Assembly (NCBI RefSeq): GCF_900105175.1
Contig: NZ_LT629771.1
Span: forward strand, 4,792,501-4,856,500
From: Jiangella sp. DSM 45060
Lineage (GTDB): Bacteria > Actinomycetota > Actinomycetes > Jiangellales > Jiangellaceae
Length of the DNA: 64,000 nucleotides
Reading direction: 5' to 3'
The translations under genes and the position numbers were made by a program. Below the pieces are notes generated by a model. It was not told where the DNA came from and made no database searches. It saw nothing but the letters and a program-made list of their open reading frames with translations. Numbering within the stretch: the stretch's first letter is position 1; every line of letters begins with the position of its first letter. Positions 1-7,874 of this stretch are shown piece by piece.

Positions 1-390
1 GCCCTCGGTGTAGGGCTGGTGGATGAGGATGCGCGCGTTCGGCACCGCCAGCCGCTTGCCGGGGGCGCCGGCCGCCAGCAGCACGGCCGCCGCCGACGCC
101 GCCTGGCCCATGCACACCGTCCGGACGTCCGGCTTGATGAACTGCATGGTGTCGTAGATGGTCGTCATCGCGGTGAACGAGCCACCGGGCGAGTTGATGT
201 AGATCTCGATGTCGCGGTCGGGCTCCATCGACTCCAGGCAGATCAGCTGCGCCATGACGGCGTTCGCGACGTCGTCGGTGATGGGCGTGCCGAGGAAGAT
301 GATGCGCTCCTCGAACAGCTTGCCGTACGGGTCGATCCGCCGGAAGCCGTAGGACGTGCGCTCCTCCCACTGCGGGATGTAGTAGTTCAC
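1..390 (-). CDS. clpP2: ATP-dependent Clp protease proteolytic subunit ClpP2 (C-terminal end outside window)
   Basis: Serine peptidase subunit of the cytoplasmic Clp protease; in actinobacteria ClpP1 and ClpP2 form a mixed two-ring barrel fed by ClpX or ClpC. The GTG start at 388-390 is preceded by AGGAGACC and the protein opens [15 protein letters not shown]. Visible are the fold motif YINSPGGSF, the nucleophile Ser in [12 protein letters not shown] and the catalytic His region NARILIHQP. The catalytic Asp lies beyond the window because the gene runs off position 1. It follows clpP1 by about 44 bases on the same strand, so the two are probably one transcript. Confidence 0.95.
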   Translation of the reverse strand, partial: MNYYIPQWEERTSYGFRRIDPYGKLFEERIIFLGTPITDDVANAVMAQLICLESMEPDRDIEIYINSPGGSFTAMTTIYDTMQFIKPDVRTVCMGQAASAAAVLLAAGAPGKRLAVPNARILIHQPYTEG

Positions 391-434
391 TGGGTCTCCT
401 CTGTTGTTCGCTCGTGTCGTTGGCGGTGGCGGCG

Positions 435-1076
435 TCAGGCCGTGCCGCCGCCGTCGGAGACCTGCGAGGCGCTCGCGACCACGTGGTCGACGAAGCCGTA
501 CTCGAGCGCCTCCTGCGGCGTGAAGTAGCGGTCGCGGTCGGAGTCGGCCTCGATGCGCTCGACCGGCTGGCCGGTGTGGTGGGCGATCAGCTCGGCCATC
601 TCGCGCTTGGTGCGCAGCATGGCCTCGGCCTGGATGCGGATGTCGCTGGCCGACCCGCCCATGCCGCCGGACGGCTGGTGCATGAGAATGCGGGCGTGCG
701 GCAGCGCGTAGCGCTTGCCCGGCGCCCCCGCCGTCAGCAGGAACTGGCCCATGGAGGCCGCGAAGCCCATCGCCAGCGTCACCACGTCGGGCTTGACGTA
801 CTGCATGGTGTCGTAGATGGCCATGCCGGCCGACACCGAGCCACCCGGCGAGTTGATGTACAGGTTGATGTCGCGGTCGGGGTCCTCGGCCGCCAGCAGC
901 AGCAGCTGCGCGCAGATGGCGTTGGCGTTCTCGTCGCGGACCTCGGAGCCGAGGAAGATGATGCGCTCTCGCAGCAGCCGGTTGTAGATGTGGTCGTCAA
1001 GACCACCACCGATGCCGGGCGCGGGGGCGTGGGCCTGAATCAGGGACGGGCCCGACGTCTCGGGGCGTGTGCTCAC
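435..1076 (-). CDS. clpP1: ATP-dependent Clp protease proteolytic subunit ClpP1
   Basis: Second ClpP paralogue, 213 residues, a normal length for the family. The reading frame is open further upstream, but the GTG at 1074-1076 is chosen because AAGGAG lies 7 bases before it and the protein then starts [11 protein letters not shown]. Catalytic Ser is in [11 protein letters not shown], His in [11 protein letters not shown], and the Asp is expected in the segment [10 protein letters not shown]. The handle-helix motif [13 protein letters not shown] is also present. First gene of the clpP1-clpP2 unit; a possible ClgR box and a tig terminator lie upstream. Confidence 0.96.
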   Translation of the reverse strand: MSTRPETSGPSLIQAHAPAPGIGGGLDDHIYNRLLRERIIFLGSEVRDENANAICAQLLLLAAEDPDRDINLYINSPGGSVSAGMAIYDTMQYVKPDVVTLAMGFAASMGQFLLTAGAPGKRYALPHARILMHQPSGGMGGSASDIRIQAEAMLRTKREMAELIAHHTGQPVERIEADSDRDRYFTPQEALEYGFVDHVVASASQVSDGGGTA

Positions 1077-1195
1077 CGTGATCTCCTTGGGGCTTGCTGA
1101 CTGGTCGTCGAGACCGTTGGTTCGTGTGTGACTTCTTCGTTGTGTCAACGACAGTAACCACAAAGGCCGCGGCGACCATCCGCCGCATGGCCGGT

Positions 1196-1209
1196 GTTCG
1201 CTGACGGCG
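1196..1209. promoter_or_regulatory. Possible ClgR-type operator upstream of clpP1P2
   Basis: GTTCGC, five bases, then GCG matches the motif reported for the ClgR regulator of Streptomyces clpP1 promoters. It sits about 120 bases before the clpP1 start, in the intergenic space after the tig terminator. Seen: the match and its place. Inferred: its function. A short degenerate motif like this can occur by chance in GC-rich DNA. Confidence 0.4.
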
Positions 1210-1236
1210 TGCGCGGCGAGGCCATATGGTGCGCAA

Positions 1237-1279
1237 ACGCGATCAGGTGACCAGCCCGTGGGTGGTCACCTGATCGCGT
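1237..1279 (-). terminator. Strong hairpin terminator after tig
   Basis: A perfect 17-bp inverted repeat (1237-1253 with 1263-1279) with a 9-base loop lies 22 bases beyond the tig stop codon. On the minus strand it is followed by TTTGCGC, so the T-run is short, as usual in actinobacteria. It separates tig transcription from the clpP1P2 promoter region. Confidence 0.85.
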
Positions 1280-1301
1280 GGTCGTGCTGGGATCCGGGCC
1301 G

Positions 1302-2747
1302 TCAGGCCTTCTTGTCGGCGTCGGCCTCGGCCTCGTCGGCGTCGTCCGCCGCTTCGGCGGCCTCGGCGGTTTCGGCCTCGCCGGCCTCGGCGGTTTCGGC
1401 CTCGCCGTCCAGCTCGGCGAACTCGAACGAGCCGTCGACCGCCGGGGCGGCGACGCCCTCGACCTCGCCGGGCTCGGCCAGGGTGCCGTCCTCGCGCAGC
1501 CGGTTCAGCTCGACCGCGTTGCCGGAGGCGTCGGTGACCTTGGCCTTCTCGACCGCCAGGGCCAGCGCCTTGCCGCGCGCCACGTCGGCGACGACGGCGG
1601 GCAGGTTGCCCTGGTCGACCAGCTGCTGGGCGAGCTGGTTCGGGTCGATGCGCGAGCGCATGGCCTGCTGGATGATGTACGAGCTGAGCTCATCCTGCGA
1701 GACCTCGATGCTCTCGGCCTTCACCAGCTCGTCGAGGACGAACTGCTGGGTGAGGTTGCCGCGCAGGTTCTGCTCGAACTCGGCCCGGTGGTCGTCGTCG
1801 CCGTGGCCGTCGGCGAGGTGCTCCTCGACCTGAGCGGTGATGAGCTCCTCGGGCAGCGGGATGTCGCCGGCGCTGCCGATGAGCTGCTCGAGCACCTTGT
1901 CGCGGGCCGACATGGCCTGCTCGATGCGCTTGCTGTTCAGCGCCTGCTGGCGGATGTCGTCGCGCAGCTCGTCGAGGGTGTCGAACTCGCTGGCCAGCTG
2001 GGCGAACTCGTCGTCGAGCTCGGGCAGCTGCTGCTCCTTGACGGCGTTCACCGTCACCTCGACGTCGACCTCTTCGCCCTCGTGCGTGCCGACGAGCGTC
2101 GTGCGGAAGCTCTTGGTCTCGCCCGCCGTCAGACCGGCCAGGGCTTCGTCCAGGCCCTCGACCATGCCGCCGCGGCCGATCTGGTACGAGACGCCACTGG
2201 CCTGCCCGCCCTCGACCGGCTCGCCATCGCTGGTGGCGTTGAGGTCGATCTGGACGAAGTCGTCGTTCGCCGCCGCCCGCTCGACCGTCACCAGCGTGCC
2301 GAACCGCGCCCGCAGCACGTCGAGCCGCTCGCTGATGTCGTCGTCGCTCGCCTCGATGTCGTCGACCTGGACCTCCAGGCCCTCCCACTCGGGCAGGTCG
2401 ATCTTCGGCTTGACCGTGACCTCGGCGGTGAACTTGAGGTCCTCGCCCTCGCCGAACGACGGCGAGTCGATCTCGGGCTGCGCCAGCGGCGTCAGCTCGT
2501 TCTCGCGCATGGCGTCCTGGTAGATCTGCGGGATGGCCTCGTTGACGGCCTCCTCCAGCACCACCGGCCGCCCGATGCGCTGGTCGATGACCATCGGCGG
2601 GACCTTGCCCTTGCGGAAGCCCGGCACCGTCACCTGAGCGGCGATGCGCTTGTAAGCGGACTGGATGTTCGACTCAAGCTCGGCGAAGGGAACCTCGACC
2701 GCGAGCCGGACCCTGGTCGGGTTGAGGGTCTCGACGACGCTCTTCAC
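1302..2747 (-). CDS. tig: Trigger factor, ribosome-associated chaperone/prolyl isomerase
   Basis: Binds the ribosome exit tunnel and shields nascent chains. 481 residues starting at GTG 2745-2747, with AGGAG ten bases upstream. Domain order is the N-terminal ribosome-binding domain (about 1-150, with the signature loop GFRKGKVPP near residue 45), the FKBP-type PPIase domain (about 155-245) and the helical chaperone arms (about 260-430). The tail after about residue 430 is a low-complexity run of Glu, Ala and Asp ending ADADKKA, longer and more acidic than in E. coli but common in actinobacteria. Position upstream of clpP1P2 on the same strand is the classical arrangement. Confidence 0.97.
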   Translation of the reverse strand: MKSVVETLNPTRVRLAVEVPFAELESNIQSAYKRIAAQVTVPGFRKGKVPPMVIDQRIGRPVVLEEAVNEAIPQIYQDAMRENELTPLAQPEIDSPSFGEGEDLKFTAEVTVKPKIDLPEWEGLEVQVDDIEASDDDISERLDVLRARFGTLVTVERAAANDDFVQIDLNATSDGEPVEGGQASGVSYQIGRGGMVEGLDEALAGLTAGETKSFRTTLVGTHEGEEVDVEVTVNAVKEQQLPELDDEFAQLASEFDTLDELRDDIRQQALNSKRIEQAMSARDKVLEQLIGSAGDIPLPEELITAQVEEHLADGHGDDDHRAEFEQNLRGNLTQQFVLDELVKAESIEVSQDELSSYIIQQAMRSRIDPNQLAQQLVDQGNLPAVVADVARGKALALAVEKAKVTDASGNAVELNRLREDGTLAEPGEVEGVAAPAVDGSFEFAELDGEAETAEAGEAETAEAAEAADDADEAEADADKKA

Positions 2748-2781
2748 GCTTTCGTGTCTCCTGTGTGGTGGTGTGCGGGCA

Positions 2782-2816
2782 CGTACGCAACCGTTCGTGC
2801 TGGGTGGTTGCGTACG
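2782..2816 (-). terminator. Hairpin between tRNA-Pro and tig
   Basis: A perfect 11-bp inverted repeat (CGTACGCAACC at 2782-2792 with its complement at 2806-2816) encloses a 13-base loop. It begins 8 bases beyond the 3' end of tRNA-Pro on the minus strand and lies about 35 bases before the tig start. It fits a terminator for the tRNA transcript; a role in the tig leader cannot be excluded. Confidence 0.6.
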
Positions 2817-2824
2817 CGGGCTGG

Positions 2825-2897
2825 TCGGGGCGACAGGACTCGAACCTGCGATCTCCTGCTCCCAAAGCAGGCGCGCTAGCCACTACGCTACGCCCCG
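2825..2897 (-). tRNA. tRNA-Pro (anticodon UGG)
   Basis: Minus-strand cloverleaf: acceptor stem CGGGGCG/CGCCCCG, anticodon stem-loop CCTGC-TTTGGGA-GCAGG giving anticodon TGG, and T-loop GGTTCGAATCC. The discriminator base is A and CCA is not encoded. Confidence 0.96.
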
Positions 2898-2960
2898 GGT
2901 GCCCGGACAAGTCTAGGCCAGATCACAGGGTACTCTGTCCCACGGGGCTCAACGCCCTGC

Positions 2961-3034
2961 GCGGGTGTAGCTCAATGGCAGAGCCCCAGCCTTCCAAGCT
3001 GGTCATGCGGGTTCGATTCCCGTCACCCGCTCCA
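2961..3034 (+). tRNA. tRNA-Gly (anticodon UCC)
   Basis: Acceptor stem GCGGGTG/CACCCGC, anticodon arm CCAGC-CTTCCAA-GCTGG giving anticodon TCC, T-loop GGTTCGATTCC, discriminator T. Unlike the neighbouring tRNA-Pro, the 3' CCA is encoded (3032-3034). It marks the left border of the accessory segment that follows. Confidence 0.96.
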
Positions 3035-3039
3035 CGCTC

Positions 3040-3600
3040 TCATCCGGGGCGCACCGACGCGTACAGCAGCATGTCCCTGCGCTCGCCGGCGATCGGCTGG
3101 TGACTTCGCAACAGCCCTTCGCGGCCGTAGCCGGCCCGTTCGGCGGTCCGGACGGAGCCGACGTTCCACGGCTCGATGTACAACGCGATCCGGAAGAGAC
3201 CCGGCACCGTCCACCCGAACGAGGTGAGCGCGGCCAGGGCGTCGGCGGCGAGCCCCCGGCCACGCTCGGACGGGGCGATCGCGTACCCGGCCGTGCCTCG
3301 CCCGTCCGCGAGCTCTTTGAGCCAGAGCCCGCAGTGCCCGACCGCCGCATCGGTGGCCGCGTCGGCGATCGTGAAGGAAAAGCCCGTCCCTTCCGCGTGC
3401 CGGCCTCGCTGCCGGTGCACCCACGCCAGGGCTTCGTCGTCATCGGCGCCCGCCGGAAGCGAGCCGATCTCGGGCACGTACGGGTCCGTCGCCAGGTCCC
3501 GCGCCATGGCGACGTCGGACTCGCGCACCTCGCGGAGGACTACGCGGCCGTGCGAGGGAGGCTCGCTCGGCCAGGGAGGAAGCGGAGGCGCCTGCGTCAT
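3040..3600 (-). CDS. GNAT acetyltransferase, RimJ/RimL-like
   Basis: 186-residue acetyl-CoA-dependent N-acetyltransferase of the GNAT fold. After a proline-rich N-terminus it shows the usual RimJ/RimL opening RVVLREVRESDV, the acetyl-CoA pyrophosphate loop in YAIAPSERGRGLAADAL, and the C-terminal IEPWNVGSVRTAERAGYGREG typical of this subgroup (Asn and Tyr of the active site). The substrate cannot be predicted; relatives modify ribosomal proteins, antibiotics or small amines. It ends 5 bases from the CCA of tRNA-Gly and is divergent from the next gene. Confidence 0.88.
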   Translation of the reverse strand: MTQAPPLPPWPSEPPSHGRVVLREVRESDVAMARDLATDPYVPEIGSLPAGADDDEALAWVHRQRGRHAEGTGFSFTIADAATDAAVGHCGLWLKELADGRGTAGYAIAPSERGRGLAADALAALTSFGWTVPGLFRIALYIEPWNVGSVRTAERAGYGREGLLRSHQPIAGERRDMLLYASVRPG

Positions 3601-3650
3601 GCGTCCATCATCGACGCCGGACGTTCACGTCGTGATGGGAGGATGCCGCG

Positions 3651-4085
3651 ATGACGCTGACGACCGCGCCGAACCTGCAGATCGCCGAGCACAGCTGCCC
3701 CGACTGCGCCCAGCCGTTCCGCCGCATCACCGGCTTCATCCACCGCGACGACGCCCCCTACGCCGTCTTCTACGCCAGCTGCCACCACCACGACGGCAAC
3801 GACGTCCTCCTCGACGCCGTCTTCGGCACCTGGGACCGCGACGACCACTCCGACCACGTCACGTTCGGCTGCCGCATCGGCCCGGCGCCCGGCCAGCCCG
3901 GCCCGGCGGTCCAGCTCATGCCCGCGGCCGCCTCGTTCGGCCCGGAGCCGCTGTTCGGCCGCAGGCTCACCACCGACGAAGCCGCCGGCCACCCCCGTCT
4001 GGACGACTTCCGCGAGCTCGTCCAGCACGTCCTCTCCACCAACACCGTCATCGCCGCCCACCTGGCGGCCGCGCCACAGCCGTAG
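3651..4085 (+). CDS. Uncharacterised protein with N-terminal CxxC
   Basis: 144 residues with ATG at 3651 and GGGAGG eight bases before it. The N-terminus has a zinc-ribbon-like CPDC followed by QPFRRITGFIHRDDAPYAVF, and later a CHHHDGN stretch and a Cys in FGCRIG, so metal binding is possible. The middle is rich in Asp and aromatic residues, with no signal peptide or membrane segment. I do not recognise the family. Its 3' end overlaps the predicted end of the opposing GGDEF gene by 38 bases. Confidence 0.6.
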   Translation: MTLTTAPNLQIAEHSCPDCAQPFRRITGFIHRDDAPYAVFYASCHHHDGNDVLLDAVFGTWDRDDHSDHVTFGCRIGPAPGQPGPAVQLMPAAASFGPEPLFGRRLTTDEAAGHPRLDDFRELVQHVLSTNTVIAAHLAAAPQP

Positions 4086-4652
4086 GAGCGACGAAACCTC
4101 GCGGGACCGCGTCAGGGTCGCCGCGCCGGACCTGCTTGAACTCGAACAGGGTCCGTTCGACGGCGCTCAGCAAGTGCCGGGTGAACTCGGCCCACCAGTG
4201 GTCACCGGCGACGGGCGTCGGAATGTGCTCTGGAGTCACCACCGCGGCGGCGAAGGACACCGTGCACGGCAGGCTCTCCCCCAGGACGTCCCGTAACACC
4301 CGCTGACGGCTTCGATGAACGCCCTCTGGTCGGCCGCGAGGCCGAGCAGCACGATCTCGTCGCCGCCGAACGTCGCCAGACATGCGTCCGAAGGGCCCGA
4401 CTCGCGCAACCACGCTCGAGCGACGATGCCGAGCTGCTGCATCAGCGCGTTGCCGGCCAGATGCCCGAACGAGCCGGCGTCCACCGATCGGACCCGCTCG
4501 ACATAGGTCTTCAGGTCGTCCACGTCGCCGATGGCCAGCCCGACCGCTCGCCCGTCACCGAGTTGCCGGCGCAAGAGGCCCGGCAGCGCCTCGTGGAACG
4601 CCGGCCACGCGACGAGACCCGTGATCGGGTCGTCCCGCGCGGCGACGGACAT
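4048..4652 (-). pseudogene. GGDEF-domain protein, frame broken near its C-terminus
   Basis: ATG 4650-4652 begins MSVAARDDPITGLVAWPAFH. The GGDEF fold is recognisable: DPITGL start, metal-site region IGDVDDLKTYVE, GHLAGNALMQQLG, and the active loop ATFGGDEIVLLGL. No sensory domain precedes it. After AFIEAVS (about 4300) the frame runs into unlike sequence, while the next minus frame continues plausibly as VLGESLPCTVSFAAAVVTPE to a TGA at 4048-4050. Joining the frames needs one extra base between about 4282 and 4305, so this is a deletion, a sequencing error or a decayed gene. If intact it would make cyclic-di-GMP. It lies 37 bases after the Prim-Pol-like gene, likely in its operon. Confidence 0.6.
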
Positions 4653-4689
4653 CCGGCCCTGCGCGGGCGGCGGGAAGCGGTCGTGCCGG

Positions 4690-5348
4690 TCAGGGCGTTG
4701 CTCGCCGTCCCGTCGCCCCAGCAGCGTCCGCCTCATCACGCAGCTCCCAGGGCTGCAGGCGCATCGCGGCGGCCGACAGCGCCGCCAGCAGTGGCGCCGC
4801 CTCGGGTAGCGGGGTGTGCGGGAACCGTTGCGACCAGAGCCAGTGCAGCCGCCCACGCGGGTGCCGGGTCGGCGGGACCGGCAGTAGGTCGCCCGGCCCA
4901 GCTTCTCCACCCGGAGGCCGTACGTCTCGATCAGCGGAACCGGCTCGGCGAGCGGACGCGTGCAGGCCGCCCAGGAGCCGTCCGGGCGGTGCAGCAGTGG
5001 CGGCCAGATCGACGGCCGCTGCGCCTCCAGCAGCCGCAGGCCGAGCGCGCCGAGCTCCCGCGGCATCCGCCAGATGTCGATCGTCGCGGACGGGCTGATC
5101 AGCAGACCGGGGGGCTCCTGGCCGCCCCACAGCTCGGCGACCAGCTCGGCGGACAGGACCCGCCGCGCATCCCCCACCGGGTGAGCGCCAGGGTCCGGGC
5201 ACCCGGTGAGCCCGCACGTGCACTCCCACCGCCTGCGCCAAGCCCGGCCGCCGTCGAGTGGCACGACCCGATGCGCCGGTGTGACGGGGACTCCCGCCGC
5301 CGCATACGCCAATGCTGCGTCGAGCAGACGATTCTTCCGACCAGGCAT
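4690..5348 (-). pseudogene. Prim-Pol (bifunctional DNA primase/polymerase)-like protein, frameshifted
   Basis: ATG 5346-5348 with GGAGG eight bases upstream starts MPGRKNRLLDAALAYAA. The N-terminal half matches the small chromosomal Prim-Pol-like family of actinomycetes, with a Cys cluster CTCGLTGCPDPGAHPV. The position of the catalytic Asp pair reads ATIDIWRMP, so one acidic residue is missing. Near 4885-4910 the frame must move (one base missing) to recover the conserved ending LLPVPPTRHPRGRLHWLW and a TGA at 4690-4692, giving about 219 residues. Without the shift the open frame runs straight into the GGDEF gene. Family membership is an inference from motif memory; activity as a primase is doubtful. 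Confidence 0.55.
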
Positions 5349-5473
5349 GTGCGCCGCCTCCGATCGATCTCGGCCCTGCACATCCTGTCGCACCCAGGTT
5401 CCCTCTGCACGGTTCACGTGTCCGACCTTCGATGTTCGCCACCACGTCTCCACCTTCCGTGGACTCGGACGAT

Positions 5474-5590
5474 ACATCTCTAGAGATGTCTACGAGACAG
5501 TAGCACCACCTCTCTAGAGATGTCAATCACCGCGAGGCGCGCCGCTGTCCAGCGAATCCGAAGGGGTACGGTGGGAACATGTCTAGAGAG
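5474..5590. promoter_or_regulatory. Three TCTCTAGAGA-type operators between Prim-Pol-like gene and GntR regulator
   Basis: ACATCTCTAGAGATGT at 5474-5489 is a perfect 16-bp palindrome. A second copy has core TCTCTAGAGA at 5511-5520, centred about 34 bases further. A third half-conserved copy (ATGTCTAGAGAGG, 5579-5591) overlaps the GntR start codon itself. This is the usual type of site for GntR/HutC-UTRA regulators (TCTAGA core), so GntR probably represses both its own gene and the divergent Prim-Pol/GGDEF pair. Confidence 0.75.
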
Positions 5591-6334
5591 GCGGGCCAGA
5601 ACCGGAAGTACCGTCAGATCGCCGACGACCTCCGTGCGGCGATCGACGACGGCACTCACGGGCCTGGAGACCGCCTCCCGGGCGAGAACGCCCTCATGTC
5701 CGCCTACGGTGTCGCCCGCATGACCGCCCGGCAGGCGCTCGCCGTCCTGCAGCAGGAGGGCCTGGCGGTCGCGCGCAAGGGCTCCGGCGTGTTCGTCCGC
5801 GAGTTCCGGCCGATCGTGCGGTCCGGGATCGCCCGGCTGTCCAAGGAGACGTGGGGCAGCGGCGGCGGGATCTGGGACGCCGAGAGCGAGCAGCGCACGC
5901 TCACCGTCGACAACGTCACCGTCACCGAGGAGGAGGCAGGCGGCCACGTCGCTGTCACCCTCGGCCTCGACGACGGCGACACCGTCCTCGTGAGGCGACG
6001 GCGCTACCTCCTCGACGGCCGGCCGGTCATGGTCGCGACGTCGTCCTTCCCCGCCGAGCTCGCCCGCGGCACCGCGATCGCCCGGGATGACACCGGCCCG
6101 GGCGGCGTCTACGCGCGATTGTCGGAGCTCGGGCACGACCCAGTGCGTTTCACGGAGGACGTCCGGGCCCGGATGCCGCGCGCCGTCGACGCCGGCCTGC
6201 TGGACGTCGACGCAGGCGCACCGCTGTTCGTCATCGTCCGTGTCGCGTTCACCGCCGGCCGTCGCGCCGTCGAGGTGAACGAGATGACGCTCGACGCGTC
6301 GGCGTATGTGCTCAGGTACGAGTTCGACGCCTGA
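5579..6334 (+). CDS. GntR-family transcriptional regulator (HutC/UTRA type)
   Basis: 251 residues. The N-terminal winged helix-turn-helix runs from KYRQIADDLRAAIDDG to about residue 75, with the recognition region MTARQALAVLQQEGL and wing KGSGVFVREF. The rest is a UTRA ligand-binding domain (about 90-245), including the usual DNVTVTEEEA and VRRRRYLLDGRPVMVATSSF segments. Ligand unknown. In actinomycetes such regulators often accompany Prim-Pol-like genes, as here, and some relatives control integrative elements. The operator copy over its start codon points to tight autoregulation. Confidence 0.92.
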   Translation: MSREAGQNRKYRQIADDLRAAIDDGTHGPGDRLPGENALMSAYGVARMTARQALAVLQQEGLAVARKGSGVFVREFRPIVRSGIARLSKETWGSGGGIWDAESEQRTLTVDNVTVTEEEAGGHVAVTLGLDDGDTVLVRRRRYLLDGRPVMVATSSFPAELARGTAIARDDTGPGGVYARLSELGHDPVRFTEDVRARMPRAVDAGLLDVDAGAPLFVIVRVAFTAGRRAVEVNEMTLDASAYVLRYEFDA

Positions 6335-6335
6335 T

Positions 6336-6893
6336 TCAGGCGACGACGGCTTTCGCGGCGGCGTATCCGACGATGTCGGCGGCGGTCTCGTCGGGGGTCT
6401 GGGCCGAGGAGTCGAGCCACCAGCCGACGCCGGCGAGGGAGTGGTCCATCTCGGCGGCGAGGCCGCTGTAGTCGTAGTGGACCTGCTCCTCCGGAGCTCG
6501 CTCCGCGTTGCGCCGCCGGCAGACCTCGAGCGACGGCGCGAGCACGACGAAGCGGACGGGGAGCGGCGCCAGCCACGCCGTCATCGCGTCGAGCACGTCG
6601 CGGTTCGGCACGACGTGGTCGAGGACGGGCAGAAACCCGGCGGCCGCGAAGTTGGCGGCCAGCGAGCACAGGTTCCGCGCCCGCAGCAGCAGCTGCCGCT
6701 GTGACTCGTCGCGCGGCTCGCCGATGACGCTGACGCGCCCATTGACGATGAAGTCGGCCATGACGTCGCCGTCGAGGCGGACGGAGCGGGCGTACCGGGC
6801 GGCGACCAGCCGCGTCACCGTCGTCTTGCCGGCGCCGGGCAGTCCGGTGACGATCAGCACGCCCGGGGGCGGGTCCAGCAGCGAAGCGGTCAT
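6336..6893 (-). CDS. P-loop ATPase/phosphotransferase-like kinase
   Basis: 185 residues from ATG 6891-6893. It has a Walker A motif GLPGAGKTTVTR near residue 18 and the kinase-like segments VRLDGDVMADFIVNGR and PVRFVVLAPSLEVCRRRNAER, followed by a lid-like Arg/Glu-rich part. This resembles the AAA_33/chloramphenicol-phosphotransferase group of small nucleoside-type kinases. Substrate unknown. It converges with the GntR gene (1 base between stops). The longer open frame upstream of 6893 would cross the ArsR operator-promoter and is rejected. Confidence 0.8.
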   Translation of the reverse strand: MTASLLDPPPGVLIVTGLPGAGKTTVTRLVAARYARSVRLDGDVMADFIVNGRVSVIGEPRDESQRQLLLRARNLCSLAANFAAAGFLPVLDHVVPNRDVLDAMTAWLAPLPVRFVVLAPSLEVCRRRNAERAPEEQVHYDYSGLAAEMDHSLAGVGWWLDSSAQTPDETAADIVGYAAAKAVVA

Positions 6894-6940
6894 CGCGGCC
6901 CATCCTGCCGCCCGGCCCGCGTCGCCGCATCCGAGTTTCC

Positions 6941-6993
6941 TTGACAGGCAGCCAGGCGGCTGCCTATCGTCGAAAGGCAGCCAACCGGCTGCC
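6941..6993 (+). promoter_or_regulatory. Promoter with two embedded operator palindromes for the ArsR-SRPBCC gene
   Basis: A -35 box TTGACA (6941-6946) and a -10-like TATCGT (6965-6970) are separated by exactly 18 bases, and those 18 bases are the inverted repeat GGCAGCC-AGGC-GGCTGCC (6947-6964). A second copy, GGCAGCC-AACC-GGCTGCC, lies at 6976-6993 over the expected transcription start, 29 bases from the first. A repressor on these sites would block polymerase directly. Confidence 0.85.
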
Positions 6994-7014
6994 CATCTGG
7001 CCGCGGGGGACGAC

Positions 7015-7809
7015 ATGGACGACGACGTGTTCCGGGCGCTGGCGGACCCGAGCCGCCGGGCGCTGCTGGACAGCCTGAACCGCGACAACGGCCAGACGCT
7101 GCGGCAGCTCTGCGCGGGCCTCGACATGGCCCGTCAGTCGGTCAGCAAGCACCTCGCTGTCCTCGCCTCCGCCGGCCTCGTCACCACCGAGAAGCGCGGC
7201 CGCGAGAAGCTCCACTTCCTCAACGCCGAGCCGATCAACGCCATCGCGGACCGCTGGATCAGCCGGTACCACCGCGGGCGCGTCCAGGCACTCGCCGACC
7301 TCAAGACCGCATTGGAGACCACTCCCGTGACCGACACCGAGTTCACCTACACCACGTTCATCCGCACCACGCCGGAGCAGCTCTGGAAGGGGCTCACCGA
7401 CAAGACGTTCACCCGCCGCTACTGGGGCCTGGAGTTCGAGACCGACTGGACGACGGGCGCGCCGATCACGTGGCGCATCGGCGACGTCACCATCGCCGAC
7501 GACGAGCAGCGCGTCCTCGAGTCCGACCCGTTCCGCCGGCTCGCCTACACCTGGCACTCGTTCACGCCGGAGTTCGCCGCCGCGTACGACTTCGACCCGG
7601 ACGTGGTCGCCGGGCTCGGGCGGGAGCAGCGCTCCAAGGTGACGTTCGACCTCGAACAGCGCGGCGAGATGGTCCGCCTGACGGTCGTCCACGACGGCTT
7701 CGAGCCGGGCAGCCAGGTCCTGAAGGACGTCAGCGGCGGCTGGCCGGAGCTGATCGCCAGCCTGAAGACGCTGATGGAGACCGGCGAGCCGCTGCCGTCC
7801 GGCTCCTGA
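7015..7809 (+). CDS. ArsR-type regulator fused to an SRPBCC (AHSA1-like) domain
   Basis: 264 residues. Residues 1-95 are an ArsR winged helix (FRALADPSRRALLDSL, recognition helix MARQSVSKHLAVLASAGLV) with no obvious metal-binding Cys pair in the recognition helix. After a linker, residues about 105-255 form an SRPBCC lipid-cavity domain (YTTFIRTTPEQLWKGLTD, YWGLEFETDW, LTVVHDGFEPGS, GGWPELIASLKTLME). Single-chain ArsR-SRPBCC proteins are common in actinobacteria, and the cavity may sense a hydrophobic ligand. The start at 7015 lies 21 bases after the second operator. Confidence 0.92.
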   Translation: MDDDVFRALADPSRRALLDSLNRDNGQTLRQLCAGLDMARQSVSKHLAVLASAGLVTTEKRGREKLHFLNAEPINAIADRWISRYHRGRVQALADLKTALETTPVTDTEFTYTTFIRTTPEQLWKGLTDKTFTRRYWGLEFETDWTTGAPITWRIGDVTIADDEQRVLESDPFRRLAYTWHSFTPEFAAAYDFDPDVVAGLGREQRSKVTFDLEQRGEMVRLTVVHDGFEPGSQVLKDVSGGWPELIASLKTLMETGEPLPSGS

Positions 7810-7874
7810 CCCGACGACGGCGCCGCACCGCGCCGTCTTGTGTTCCGGCGCCGCGGCGAGCACCATGTGCCCCG

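Noticed and set aside
2825..3034. Attachment-site duplication of the tRNA genes
   Set aside because: I looked for a copy of the tRNA 3' ends on the right side near 33.8 kb and saw none; no integrase gene is present. Integration at the tRNA remains only a suggestion.
4236..5477. Single 413-residue reading frame joining Prim-Pol-like and GGDEF parts
   Set aside because: The middle about 65 residues and the last 30 are unlike protein in this frame, while conserved sequence appears in the next frame. Two frameshifted genes explain it better than a true fusion.
6894..7127. Extended N-terminus of the P-loop kinase reading frame
   Set aside because: It would run through the ArsR operator-promoter and the start of the ArsR-SRPBCC gene on the opposite strand; ATG 6893 starts just before the Walker A region as in relatives.
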